Shown: positions 27,341 through 36,252 of the stretch, piece after piece
Position numbering within the stretch: the stretch's first letter is position 1
Layout of the letters: each line of letters starts with the position of its first letter
Assembly (NCBI RefSeq): GCF_003732265.1
Contig: NZ_MOBK01000004.1
Span: forward strand, 221,694 to 285,693
Source of the DNA: Pseudomonas brassicacearum
Lineage (GTDB): Bacteria > Pseudomonadota > Gammaproteobacteria > Pseudomonadales > Pseudomonadaceae
Length of the DNA stretch: 64,000 nucleotides
Direction: 5' to 3'
Made by a program: the position numbers and the translations under genes
Notes under the pieces: model-generated
The model's input: the letters and a program-made list of their open reading frames with translations, nothing else
The model's database searches: none
Told to the model about the DNA's origin: nothing

Positions 27341-28927
27341 TCATTTCACTTCCGGCGGCGTGGTGAAGGTGTGATAAGGCGCCGGTGACGGAATGCTCCA
27401 CTCCAGGCCTTCCGCGCCATCCCACGGTTTGGCCGGTGCTGGCGGGCCGCCGCGAATGGTCTTGATCACGATGAACAGGAAGAAGATCTGCGTCGCACCG
27501 AACATGAACGCGCCAATCGAGGAGACCATGTTGAAGTCGGCGAACTGCAGGTTGTAGTCCGGAATCCGCCGCGGCATGCCCGCCAGGCCCACGAAGTGCA
27601 TCGGGAAGAACGCCATGTTCATGCCGATGAACGAGAGCCAGAAGTGCAGCTTGCCGAGGGTTTCGTCGTACATGTGGCCGGTCCACTTCGGCATCCAGTA
27701 ATAGGCCGAGGCAAAAATCCCGAAGATCGCCCCTGGCACCAGTACGTAATGGAAGTGCGCGACCACGAAGTAGGTGTCCTGATACTGGAAGTCCGCCGGG
27801 GCGATGGCCAGCATCAACCCGGAGAAACCGCCGATGGAGAACAGGATCACGAACGCCACCGCAAACAGCATCGGCGTCTCGAAGGTCAGCGAGCCTTGCC
27901 ACATGGTGCTGGCCCAGTTGAACACCTTCACCCCGGTCGGCACCGCGATCAGCAGCGTGGCGTACATGAAGAACAGCTCGCCCACCAGCGGAATACCGAC
28001 CACGAACATGTGGTGCGCCCAGACGATGAACGACAGGAACGCGATGCTTGCCGTCGCATAAACCATCGAGGTGTAACCGAACAGCGGCTTGCGCGAGAAG
28101 GTCGGGATGATCGAGCTGACGGCACCGAAGGCCGGCAGGATCATGATGTACACCTCGGGGTGGCCGAAGAACCAGAACACGTGCTGGAACAGCACCGGGT
28201 CACCGCCACCGGCGGCACTGAAGAAACTGGTGCCGAAGTGGATGTCCATCAGCATCATCGTCACGCACCCGGCCAGTACCGGCATCACCGCAATCAACAG
28301 GAACGCAGTAATCAGCCAGGTCCAGACGAACAGCGGCATTTTCATCAGCGTCATGCCGGGGGCGCGCAGGTTGAGGATGGTCGCGATCACGTTGATCGCG
28401 CCCATGATCGAACTGATCCCCATCAAGTGGATGGCGAAGATGAAGAACGTCACGCTTTCCGGTGCGTAGGTCGTGGACAGCGGGGCGTAGAACGTCCAGC
28501 CGAAGTTCGGACCGCCACCGGGGGTGAACAGGGTCGACACCAACAGGATGAACGCCGCCGGCAGCAGCCAGAAGCTGAAGTTGTTCATCCGTGGCAGGGC
28601 CATGTCCGGCGCGCCGATCATCAACGGGATCATCCAGTTGGCGAGCCCGACGAAAGCCGGCATCACCGCACCGAAGACCATCACCAGACCGTGCATGGTG
28701 GTCATCTGGTTGAAGAACGCCGGCTCGACGATTTGCAGCCCCGGCTGGAACAGCTCGGCGCGAATCACCATCGCGAACGAGCCACCCAGCAGGAACATGG
28801 AGAACGCAAACCACAGGTACAACGTGCCGATGTCTTTGTGGTTGGTGGTCAGCACCCACCGCATCAGGCCTTTGGCGGGGCCGTGGGCGTGGTCGGCGTG
28901 ACCGTGGTCATCGATAACAGCGCTCAT
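27341..28927 (-). CDS. coxA: Cytochrome c oxidase subunit I (aa3 type)
   Basis: A 528-residue twelve-helix catalytic subunit that reduces oxygen to water and pumps protons. The heme a and heme a3/CuB histidines appear in MTTMHGLVM, WFFGHPEVYI (His cross-linked to Tyr), VWAHHMF and VVAHFHYVLV. The K- and D-channel regions look intact. The N-terminus is His-rich (DDHGHADHAHG). ATG 28927 follows GCAGGAGAC. Confidence 0.97.
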   Translation of the reverse strand: MSAVIDDHGHADHAHGPAKGLMRWVLTTNHKDIGTLYLWFAFSMFLLGGSFAMVIRAELFQPGLQIVEPAFFNQMTTMHGLVMVFGAVMPAFVGLANWMIPLMIGAPDMALPRMNNFSFWLLPAAFILLVSTLFTPGGGPNFGWTFYAPLSTTYAPESVTFFIFAIHLMGISSIMGAINVIATILNLRAPGMTLMKMPLFVWTWLITAFLLIAVMPVLAGCVTMMLMDIHFGTSFFSAAGGGDPVLFQHVFWFFGHPEVYIMILPAFGAVSSIIPTFSRKPLFGYTSMVYATASIAFLSFIVWAHHMFVVGIPLVGELFFMYATLLIAVPTGVKVFNWASTMWQGSLTFETPMLFAVAFVILFSIGGFSGLMLAIAPADFQYQDTYFVVAHFHYVLVPGAIFGIFASAYYWMPKWTGHMYDETLGKLHFWLSFIGMNMAFFPMHFVGLAGMPRRIPDYNLQFADFNMVSSIGAFMFGATQIFFLFIVIKTIRGGPPAPAKPWDGAEGLEWSIPSPAPYHTFTTPPEVK

Positions 28928-29009
28928 GGCCTGTCTCCTGCAAACAGATGGGCTGGGCAGGCCGGGGCGCGCTGCCCCGACCGGTTCCTTACACGCGCAA
29001 TAGACCGGG

Positions 29010-30137
29010 TCATTTGCTTTCCGCCTGTTTCAGCTCCAGTACTTCTTTAGGAGTGACCATGTCGCCTTTGTTGTTGCCCCAGGCGTTACGTTCGTAGGTC
29101 ACGACCGCCGCGATATCGACTTCCGAGAGCTGCTTGCCGAATGCCGCCATGGCGGTGCCGGGCTTGCCGTGGAAGACAATGCTCAGGTGACCTTCTTTCG
29201 GTCCGGTGGCGATTTTCGAGCCCTTGAGTGCCGGGAACATCGGTGGCAGGCCCTGACCTTCGGCCTGGTGACAGGCGACGCAGGTGGTGTGATAGATCTT
29301 GTCGCCGCGTTCCTTGAGCTCGTCCAGGGTCCATTCCTTGCTGGTCAGCTCCTTGAGCTGCAGGGCTTCAGCCTTGCGGTCAGCGAGCCATTTTTCGTAA
29401 TCGGCCTTTTCCTTGACCTCGACCACAATCGGCATGAAGCCGTGATCCTTGCCGCACAACTCGGCGCATTGGCCGCGGTAGATGCCGGGCTTGTCGATAC
29501 GGGTCCAGGCTTCGTTGACGAACCCCGGGATCGCATCGCGCTTGACCGCGAAGGCCGGGACCCACCAGGAGTGGATGACGTCGGCGGAGGTCACCAGGAA
29601 GCGCACCTTCGCGCCAATCGGCAACACCAGCGGCTTGTCGACCTCGAGCAAGTAGTGCTCGCCCTTGGTTTCCTTGTTGTGGATCTGGTCGGCGGGGGTG
29701 GTCAGGTTGCTGAAGAACTCGACGTCCTGGCCCAGGTACTTGTAGTGCCACTTCCACTGATAGCCGGTGACCTGGATGTCGATATCCGGCTCACTGGCGT
29801 CATACATCTTGATCAGGGTGGCCGTCGCAGGAACCGCCATGGCCACCAGAATCAGGAAGGGCACGATGGTCCAGAGGATTTCGACGGTAGTGCTTTCATG
29901 AAATTTTGCTGCCACCTGCCCGGTCGAGCGGCGGTGGACCATCATCGACCAGAACATGGCGCCGAAGACGATGATGCCGATCACTACACAGATCCAGAAA
30001 ATGGTCATGTGCAGGTCAAATACTGCGTGACTGATTTCAGTCGCTCCCGGCGCCATATTCACAGTCCAGGCGGCTTGCGCCTGACTGAAAATCGACCACA
30101 ACAGGAGGCCCATCCAGACGTGTGGATGTCGCATCAT
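29010..30137 (-). CDS. coxB: Cytochrome c oxidase subunit II with C-terminal cytochrome c
   Basis: A 375-residue caa3-type subunit II. A signal peptide and two membrane helices (about 30-55 and 75-100) lead to the CuA domain with ligands in VIHSWWVP and CAELCGKDHGFM. A fused cytochrome c domain at ~275-365 has CVACH and a distal Met region GKPGTAMAAFG. The fusion means electrons can pass from heme c to CuA within one chain. First gene of the oxidase operon. Confidence 0.96.
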   Translation of the reverse strand: MMRHPHVWMGLLLWSIFSQAQAAWTVNMAPGATEISHAVFDLHMTIFWICVVIGIIVFGAMFWSMMVHRRSTGQVAAKFHESTTVEILWTIVPFLILVAMAVPATATLIKMYDASEPDIDIQVTGYQWKWHYKYLGQDVEFFSNLTTPADQIHNKETKGEHYLLEVDKPLVLPIGAKVRFLVTSADVIHSWWVPAFAVKRDAIPGFVNEAWTRIDKPGIYRGQCAELCGKDHGFMPIVVEVKEKADYEKWLADRKAEALQLKELTSKEWTLDELKERGDKIYHTTCVACHQAEGQGLPPMFPALKGSKIATGPKEGHLSIVFHGKPGTAMAAFGKQLSEVDIAAVVTYERNAWGNNKGDMVTPKEVLELKQAESK

Positions 30138-30509
30138 TGCGGGTTCCCCTTATCGTTCTTGTTATCCCGCCGGCTTTCACCTGCGGCAAGGGAGCGGCTT
30201 TTTCAGACTACGAACTTGAATCGCCGGGCCTTGCTGCGTGTGCAGTCGGGCGTCATCAGCTAACTCCATTTCCAACCCGAGTATAGACAGCGACTGCGAC
30301 CTCGCAATGTGATGGCGTAAATGATCTGAAACAGGTGGGACTTGCGTTCAAGGGCACGAATGGAGAAGGATGCAGACGAGTGGTGGCAAATCGATATAAC
30401 GGAGGCGTCTCAAGGATGAAACAATTATGACAAATGCGTCTTAGCATTTTTCATAAGGCAGCTAAGTTATGTCTTCCCTATTTCATTGCCTTTGTTTCCT
30501 GGAGTTTTC
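30138..30509. other. Divergent promoter region between coxB and the 30510 gene
   Basis: 372 bases without a convincing gene. A sigma-S-like -10 for coxB lies at 30280-30286. An AT-rich stretch at about 30420-30500 probably holds the rightward promoter. No other structure was recognised. Confidence 0.6.
30280..30286 (-). promoter_or_regulatory. Sigma-S-like extended -10 upstream of coxB
   Basis: CTATACT on the minus strand is the exact RpoS -10 consensus. It would start transcription near 30272, with a ~135-base leader before coxB. Stationary-phase RpoS control of the aa3 oxidase is reported for P. aeruginosa. Confidence 0.5.
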
Positions 30510-31160
30510 ATGAACACCGCCGCATTGCGCGAGCAGATCCAAAAAGCCCAAACACATGAAGCCGAGACCGGCCTGCTGACGCGTCAGCTGGAAAGCAAAC
30601 TGCCTCATCTGCACCCTTCGATCCAATTGCCAGAGGCGGACGCCAATGGCGTGCTGTCCCGTTTTGTCGCTGCCTACATCGACGAAGTACCTGATCTGCT
30701 GGAAGCAGCCAATGAAGTGGCCAGGGAAGCCGGTATCGAGTCACAGATCAAACCGGTGCTGAACATTGCCGAACAGTACTTCCTTCAGCCGCCGGACATC
30801 ATGAACGGTCACGTCGGGCTCGACAGCCTGCTGGATGAAGCCTATCTGGCACACCGTTTTGTCGAAGAGGTCAACGACCTGTACATCAAGCATCTGGGCC
30901 AGCCATTGATCCCCTTGGACATGACTGTCGCCAACCTGATTGCCCACCAATTGATCGGTGAGGAGTTTGCCAACCAACTGGACGAAGTGGTGCATCACGC
31001 CCTGGACGAGATGCTCGACGACCAGAGCTTTGCCTTGGAATCGGTGGAAGCGTACCGCGAGAAACTCAGCAGCCCGGATACCGGTGCCGCGTGGAAACGC
31101 TGGCCGTGCATGTCGCGCCGTTTGGGCTTAAGCCTGGAGCTGGATCAGCCGGCGGCTTGA
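30510..31160 (+). CDS. Conserved hypothetical protein next to the oxidase locus
   Basis: A 216-residue, mostly helical and acidic cytosolic protein without signal peptide or recognised motif. ATG 30510 has a GGAG site (CTGGAGTTTTC) just upstream, which decides against an earlier in-frame start at 30486. Its position, divergent from coxB, matches P. aeruginosa PA0104. Function not known to me. Confidence 0.8.
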   Translation: MNTAALREQIQKAQTHEAETGLLTRQLESKLPHLHPSIQLPEADANGVLSRFVAAYIDEVPDLLEAANEVAREAGIESQIKPVLNIAEQYFLQPPDIMNGHVGLDSLLDEAYLAHRFVEEVNDLYIKHLGQPLIPLDMTVANLIAHQLIGEEFANQLDEVVHHALDEMLDDQSFALESVEAYREKLSSPDTGAAWKRWPCMSRRLGLSLELDQPAA

Positions 31161-31185
31161 TCCTTTAGAGTCAACACTGTCCCCC

Positions 31186-31213
31186 TGTGGGAGCGAGCCT
31201 GCTCGCTCCCACA
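31186..31213. repeat. REP hairpin between convergent genes
   Basis: TGTGGGAGCGAG and CTCGCTCCCACA arms around a CCTG loop; a REP core collapsed to a single hairpin. It may serve as the transcript 3' end for both flanking genes. Confidence 0.8.
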
Positions 31214-31220
31214 TTGTTTT

Positions 31221-32747
31221 CTATACAGCCGAACCCATTCTGGTGGTCGTGCGCAACCGCCCCTCCAACCTGCGCTTCAACCCCCGCGCTTCAATAATCA
31301 GCGTCGAACCCTTGGCCGCATTCGCCCGACCCCATTCCTCCAGCAACTCCAGACACGAGTGATCGATGTAGCTCAGATTATTGAGCGGCACATGCACCAT
31401 CGCACCGGCGGGAATGGTGCCCAGCACCTGGGTCAGCGCCGGCACCTTGAGAAAGGTCGCTGCGCCGGTCAGTCGCAATTCCATTTCGCCATCCGCCGGC
31501 AGATCGATCAGGCTGATTTTCAGTCGTGAAGCCTTCCAGGCAAGTTTGGCCAGCGTCAGGCCGAAGCCAATCAACACACCCGTGAGCAAGTCAGTAAAAA
31601 TGATCGCCAGCGCAGTCGCCGCGTAGGTGAACATCGGCATCCGGCCATAACGGCCCAGGCCGCGAAAGGCCTTGAGGTCGACCAGTTTGAAGCCGGTGTA
31701 AACCAGCACACCCGCCAGGCTCGCCACCGGAATACTTTGCAGCACGCTCGACAGCAACAACACGAACGCCAGTAGCCACAGACCATGGAAGATGGCCGAC
31801 AGTCGCGTGGTAGCACCGGCCTGGACGTTGGCCGAACTGCGTACGATCACGCCCGTCATCGGTAATGCACCGAGTAGACCGCAGAGCATGTTGCCCACGC
31901 CTTGCGCCGACAATTCCCGGTCGAAGTCGGATCGCTGGCCGCTGTGCATGCGGTCTACCGCAGCGGCGGACAGCAGGGTTTCGGCGCTGGCGATAAACGC
32001 CACGGCGAACGCGGCGACCAACAGCGTCGGGTCCGCCAGATTGAGCAAGTCAGCGGGTTTCAGCCAATCGATGGCCTCGGCCAGGTTGGCGGGGACTTCC
32101 ACGCGTTTGACTTGCAACGCGAGCATCAGGCTGGTGACCGTCGCCAGCCCTACGCCCAACAGCGCCCCCGGAACGAAGCGCAACGAATGAGGCCGGAATT
32201 TTTCCCACAGCCACATCACCGCCATCGTCGACAACCCGAGCAACCCGGCTTGCCAGCCGAGCGACGGCAGGGCTTGCATCAACGCGGCTGGGAAGGCCGC
32301 CAGGTTATCCAGCCCGGAAGGCTTGGGCACCCCGTCGAGCATGACGTGCACCTGCGACAGCACAATCAGCACGCCAATCCCGGCGAGCATGCCGTACACC
32401 ACCGCTGGCGCCGTGACCCGAAACCAGCAGCCGAGCTTCAGGCGCCCGGCCACCAATTGCAGGAACCCCGCCAGCAGCAGAATCGGCCCGAGCATGGCGA
32501 TGCCGTGCTGGCGCACCAGTTCGAACACCAGAACCGCCAAGCCCGCCGCCGGGCCGCTGACTTGCAGCGGAGAACCGGCCAGCCAGCCCACGACCAGACC
32601 GCCGATGATCCCGGTGATCAAGCCCTTGGCGGGCGGCAACCCCGAAGCGATGGCGATGCCCATGCACAAGGGCAGGGCGACCAGAAATACAACCACCGAG
32701 GCCAGCAGCTCCCGTGGCAAAACAGCTCTAAGTTGCGCAGCACGCAT
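31221..32747 (-). CDS. SulP family anion transporter with STAS domain
   Basis: A 508-residue membrane transporter: about eleven hydrophobic segments with the SulP signature region near PPAKGLITGIIGGLVVGWLAG, then a C-terminal STAS domain (VPLNNLSYIDHSCLELLEEW). The family carries sulfate, bicarbonate or dicarboxylates. It lies 88 bases downstream of a beta-carbonic anhydrase gene on the same strand, which favours bicarbonate as substrate. Substrate assignment is inference. Confidence 0.85.
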   Translation of the reverse strand: MRAAQLRAVLPRELLASVVVFLVALPLCMGIAIASGLPPAKGLITGIIGGLVVGWLAGSPLQVSGPAAGLAVLVFELVRQHGIAMLGPILLLAGFLQLVAGRLKLGCWFRVTAPAVVYGMLAGIGVLIVLSQVHVMLDGVPKPSGLDNLAAFPAALMQALPSLGWQAGLLGLSTMAVMWLWEKFRPHSLRFVPGALLGVGLATVTSLMLALQVKRVEVPANLAEAIDWLKPADLLNLADPTLLVAAFAVAFIASAETLLSAAAVDRMHSGQRSDFDRELSAQGVGNMLCGLLGALPMTGVIVRSSANVQAGATTRLSAIFHGLWLLAFVLLLSSVLQSIPVASLAGVLVYTGFKLVDLKAFRGLGRYGRMPMFTYAATALAIIFTDLLTGVLIGFGLTLAKLAWKASRLKISLIDLPADGEMELRLTGAATFLKVPALTQVLGTIPAGAMVHVPLNNLSYIDHSCLELLEEWGRANAAKGSTLIIEARGLKRRLEGRLRTTTRMGSAV

Positions 32748-32835
32748 ATTGAAGCTCCCGACATTTTTCAGGCATGGCGAAGCCGGGCTGCTAAATCAGC
32801 AGCCTCGACTCAACCACACGGGGATTTAGGAGGGG

Positions 32836-33567
32836 TTAGAAACGCGCTTTGGGCGTTGCCACCGGAATCGGATGGCTGCCATCGAGCGGCAGGAAACACC
32901 CCTGGTCCGCGTCGTACGCTTTGATTTCGCTGGTATCGATGCTGTAGACCCAGCCATGGATAAACAGCTGACCGTTGGCCATGCGCGAGGCCACCGATGG
33001 ATGCGTGCGTAAATGCTGTAGCTGAGCGATCACATTCTCTTCGGTGAGGATGTGCATGCTTTCGTTTTCGTCAGCGCAATGGCAGTTTTCCTGGACCATG
33101 GTTTTCGCCACTTCGGCGTGACGCAGCCAGGCTTTGACCGTCGGCATTTTTTCCAGGCTTTGCGGATTGAGTACCGCGCGCATTGCGCCGCAGTCGGAGT
33201 GCCCGCAAATGATGATGTGTTGCACGCCCAGGGCCAGGACCGCGTACTCGATGGCGGTGGAAACACCACCGTTCATTTGCCCGTAAGGCGGCACAACGTT
33301 GCCGACGTTACGGGTCACGAACAGATCGCCTGGAGCGCTTTGGGTGATCAGTTCAGGAACGATGCGCGAGTCGGCGCAGGCGATGAACATCGCCCGGGGG
33401 CTTTGGGCCGTGGCGAGTTTTTTGAAGAGTTCTTCCTGCTGTGGAAAGACCTCGTGATGAAAATGCAAAAAGCCGTCAACGATATGCTGCAGCGCTGCAT
33501 CGGCGGTTTCCGCCTCGGGTTGGGCTGAAGCCGACGCAGCCAACGGCTGTTTATCCTTGTCACTCAT
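32836..33567 (-). CDS. Beta-carbonic anhydrase
   Basis: A 243-residue cytosolic zinc enzyme interconverting carbon dioxide and bicarbonate. Zinc ligands are Cys in IACADSRI (with catalytic Asp-Arg) and His/Cys in GHSDCGAM. The ATG at 33567 has GAGGAT upstream. The first ~25 residues are a variable extension. Likely co-transcribed with the SulP gene downstream; PA0102 of P. aeruginosa is the positional counterpart. Confidence 0.92.
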   Translation of the reverse strand: MSDKDKQPLAASASAQPEAETADAALQHIVDGFLHFHHEVFPQQEELFKKLATAQSPRAMFIACADSRIVPELITQSAPGDLFVTRNVGNVVPPYGQMNGGVSTAIEYAVLALGVQHIIICGHSDCGAMRAVLNPQSLEKMPTVKAWLRHAEVAKTMVQENCHCADENESMHILTEENVIAQLQHLRTHPSVASRMANGQLFIHGWVYSIDTSEIKAYDADQGCFLPLDGSHPIPVATPKARF

Positions 33568-33810
33568 GAATTCATCCTCATAGGCGGAGTCAGGGAAGTG
33601 TCCCGTTTTGTCCGGTGTGAAGCCAGTGGCTGCTTAAAAAACATCCAGGTCGCAAAATCCGACCCGTCAGTCACTCGATGAACAAGGTAGCGGCCGAAAC
33701 TTAACTCAAACTGAATGAAACGCTCTAGAACGTGTGTTCCAGGTCACAAAAAACGTGACCAGCCTGAATGCGCCGTGCGTTTCCCACTACTCACCATAGG
33801 CCAATTGTCC

Positions 33811-34869
33811 TCAAATCAACGACATCTGGCGACCCGGCGGACAGAAGGCTTCACAGTCCAGATCAAAACCTTCCCGGCGATTGAGCCCCAGGCGCTTGAT
33901 GGTTTTGGCAAACCGTTGCGCCAGCAGGTCGGCAAATGGCCCTTCGCCGCGCATCCGCGCGCCAAACCGGCTGTCATAGAGTTCCCCGCCACGGCTCTGG
34001 CGGATCAGACTCAACACATGAGCAGCACGCTGCGGATAGTGGGCCGCCAGCCACTCTTCAAACAGCGGCGCAACTTCCAGTGGCAGGCGCAACATCATAT
34101 AGGCCGCACTTTGCGCACCGGCGGCATGGGCCTCGGTCAACAGGCTCTCGAGTTCGCTGTCGTTGATCATCGGAATCATCGGCGAGCACAACACGCCAAC
34201 CGGAATACCCGCTTCACGCATCACGCGGATCGCCCGCAACCGGGCCTTGGGTGCAGCAGCACGCGGTTCGAGGATGCGTTTGAGCTCATCGTCCAGGGTG
34301 GTGAGGCTGATCATCACCGCTACCAGCCGTTGCCGGGCGAGTTCGGCCAGCAGGTCCAGGTCACGAAGAATCAGCGAGCCTTTGGTGATGATCGTCACCG
34401 GATGACGGTAGCGCAGCAGCACTTCGAGGATTTTACGGGTGATTTTGTGCTCGCGCTCGATGGGTTGATACGGATCGGTGTTGGAACCGAGGTTGATCGG
34501 CGCACATTGATAGCCGCGTTTGCTCAGCTGTTCTTCCAGCACGTCGGCGGCGTTGGTCTTGGCGATCAATCTGGTTTCGAAATCCAGTCCCGGCGACATG
34601 TCCCAATAGGCGTGGCTGGGCCGCGCATAGCAATAGATGCAGCCATGCTCGCAGCCGCGATAGGGATTGATCGAGCGATCGAAGGGCAAGTCCGGCGAGT
34701 TGTTACGGGTGATGATGGTTTTCGCCGTTTCGATGCGCACCTCGGTGCCTTGGGTGACCGGCGCTTCCTGATACCAGCCGTCATCCTCGACCACCGAACA
34801 ATTCGGCGCGAAGCGGTTGTGCGGGTTGGTGGCGGTGCCGCGACCGCGAGGTGGCAAGGGGGTAGCCAT
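33811..34869 (-). CDS. PA0069-family radical SAM protein
   Basis: A 352-residue radical SAM enzyme. The [4Fe-4S] cysteines are C73, C77 and C80 in RGCEHGCIYC. It resembles the spore-photoproduct-lyase-like Rv2578c/PA0069 family; the reaction is not established. A consensus LexA box lies 17-32 bases before the ATG (34869), so it is probably SOS-induced, which fits a role in DNA damage. No partner gene is on the same strand. Confidence 0.88.
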   Translation of the reverse strand: MATPLPPRGRGTATNPHNRFAPNCSVVEDDGWYQEAPVTQGTEVRIETAKTIITRNNSPDLPFDRSINPYRGCEHGCIYCYARPSHAYWDMSPGLDFETRLIAKTNAADVLEEQLSKRGYQCAPINLGSNTDPYQPIEREHKITRKILEVLLRYRHPVTIITKGSLILRDLDLLAELARQRLVAVMISLTTLDDELKRILEPRAAAPKARLRAIRVMREAGIPVGVLCSPMIPMINDSELESLLTEAHAAGAQSAAYMMLRLPLEVAPLFEEWLAAHYPQRAAHVLSLIRQSRGGELYDSRFGARMRGEGPFADLLAQRFAKTIKRLGLNRREGFDLDCEAFCPPGRQMSLI

Positions 34870-34885
34870 CGATAAGATCCTTTAG

Positions 34886-34901
34886 CTGTATGTGCATACA
34901 G
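34886..34901. promoter_or_regulatory. LexA (SOS) box
   Basis: CTGTATGTGCATACAG is a perfect palindrome matching CTG-N10-CAG. It sits 17 bases upstream of the radical SAM start codon. Confidence 0.88.
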
Positions 34902-35063
34902 TATACGGCCTTCGCGCCATCGGCCAGTGCCGTTCGGCACCTGACAACTTTCGAGCTTCGTCATTATGAGAAACATAAAGTGCGTGGCACTTTATTCGCT
35001 GTTGTCAGTATTCTTCGTTGCACACGAAGTTGTCGTGTTCTCACTATTAAAAGGATTTAATAA

Positions 35064-35366
35064 ATGTCAGGCTACAATCAGCGCGGCGTGTTTTTGCAAC
35101 TACAGGCGCCTTCTATCGTTAGTCCAAAAGAAGTTCGGGTTTCCATGCAGTTTGCGTTAAAGGAAGAGGGGTATGATCCTGAAAACCGTGCGCTCACCTA
35201 TTCTCTGCTGGATACCAGCACCCGTGAGGCCGTGTCGAAGGATGGCGGCGTCACCTTTACCATGGGCAACACCCCGGATGTCAACGGAGATGGTGCGATC
35301 GACGCGCAAGACAAAGTTGTTTTGATTGCGTTGGCGAAGGCATATGCAAAGATTATCAATCCTTGA
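35064..35366 (+). CDS. Small orphan protein with a dockerin-like calcium loop
   Basis: A 100-residue protein without signal peptide. ATG 35064 has an AAGGA site nine bases upstream. Residues 72-83 read DVNGDGAIDAQD, which matches the DxNxDGxIDxxD calcium loop of type I dockerins, followed by a helix (KVVLIALAKAYAKI). Only one loop is present, where dockerins have two. The N-terminal 65 residues look like beta strands. Surrounding DNA is more AT-rich than the backbone, and a terminator follows, so it is an independent unit. No partner cohesin was seen in the window. Confidence 0.65.
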   Translation: MSGYNQRGVFLQLQAPSIVSPKEVRVSMQFALKEEGYDPENRALTYSLLDTSTREAVSKDGGVTFTMGNTPDVNGDGAIDAQDKVVLIALAKAYAKIINP

Positions 35367-35431
35367 CTGAAACTTATCTTCTGCAATCAATAACTAGTGA
35401 TAAACCAATCATTCATTGATTGCTTCTAAAG

Positions 35432-35460
35432 CGACACGGAACTCATCCGTGTCGTTTTTT
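35432..35460 (+). terminator. Terminator of the dockerin-like gene
   Basis: CGACACGGA-ACTCA-TCCGTGTCG hairpin followed by six T residues. Confidence 0.85.
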
Positions 35461-35596
35461 ATGAGTGAAATTCATAGCCATTAAGAAGAAACCGGGGGCC
35501 GCTGTTCAATTCACGATTCTTTGACGGATGGCTCACAGGTCTTTGACTGCTCACAGCAGAAGCTATGCAGTACTTATTCAACAGGGTTGTCCGAGC

Positions 35597-36244
35597 ATGT
35601 CCCGACTGCGCCTCTTGCCTGCGACGTTTCTGCTGTCAATGGCTGCACTTTTCAACCTGACCCTGGCCCACGCGGATGACAGCGCTTCACCCCGCCCGGC
35701 AGAGTGGGCTCAATCGGTCGAGGTGCAATACAACCTCTTTCGAATGTCCCCGACGCTCTACCGCAGCGCATTGCCTGATCGCGGCGCCATTCCATTGCTC
35801 GAAAAACTGAAGGTGGGAACCGTGATCAATTTCCTGCCCGAGTCGGATAAAAACTGGCTGTCGACACCAGGGATCACCCAGGTCCAGTTGCCCTACCGCA
35901 CCAATCACGTAGATGACGCGGACGTACTTACGGCGCTTCGTGCCATTCAGACGGCCGAGTCCCACGGCCCGGTGCTGATGCACTGCAAGCACGGGTCGGA
36001 TCGTACGGGGTTGATGGCGGCGATGTACCGGGTCGTGATCCAGGGTTGGAGCAAGGAAGACGCGCTGAACGAAATGACCCAGGGCGGCTTTGGCGACAGT
36101 ACCCATTTCAAGGATGGCGTGCGTTACATGATGCAGGCCGACGTCGACAAACTGCGCACCGCATTGGCCAACGGCGATTGCAGCACCAGCCCGTTCGCCA
36201 CGTGTTCGATGAAGAGTTGGTTCAAATCGGCCCATATCGAGTAA
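35597..36244 (+). CDS. tpbA: Periplasmic dual-specificity tyrosine phosphatase, TpbA-like
   Basis: A 215-residue exported phosphatase. A Sec signal (~1-25, ending LAHA) is followed by a DSP domain with P-loop HCKHGSDRTG (Cys130, Arg136) and a general-acid Asp in HVDDADVL near residue 105. Sequence stretches such as RMSPTLYRSALP, VLMHCKHG and TQGGFGD closely resemble P. aeruginosa TpbA, which acts on the YfiN/TpbB c-di-GMP system. The start at ATG 35597 is fixed by the signal peptide. No tpbB-like gene lies next to it. It converges on the M3 peptidase gene with an 8-base gap. Confidence 0.87.
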   Translation: MSRLRLLPATFLLSMAALFNLTLAHADDSASPRPAEWAQSVEVQYNLFRMSPTLYRSALPDRGAIPLLEKLKVGTVINFLPESDKNWLSTPGITQVQLPYRTNHVDDADVLTALRAIQTAESHGPVLMHCKHGSDRTGLMAAMYRVVIQGWSKEDALNEMTQGGFGDSTHFKDGVRYMMQADVDKLRTALANGDCSTSPFATCSMKSWFKSAHIE

Positions 36245-36252
36245 CCGTGGGT

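Noticed and set aside
27596..29050. 484-codon plus-strand open frame opposite coxA
   Set aside because: It is antisense to coxA, rich in His/Arg/Gln with no domain, as expected for the shadow frame of a high-GC membrane-protein gene.
34966..35160. 64-codon ORF before the dockerin-like gene
   Set aside because: It overlaps the better-supported gene in another frame and has no clear ribosome site; its hydrophobic start is probably chance in AT-rich DNA.
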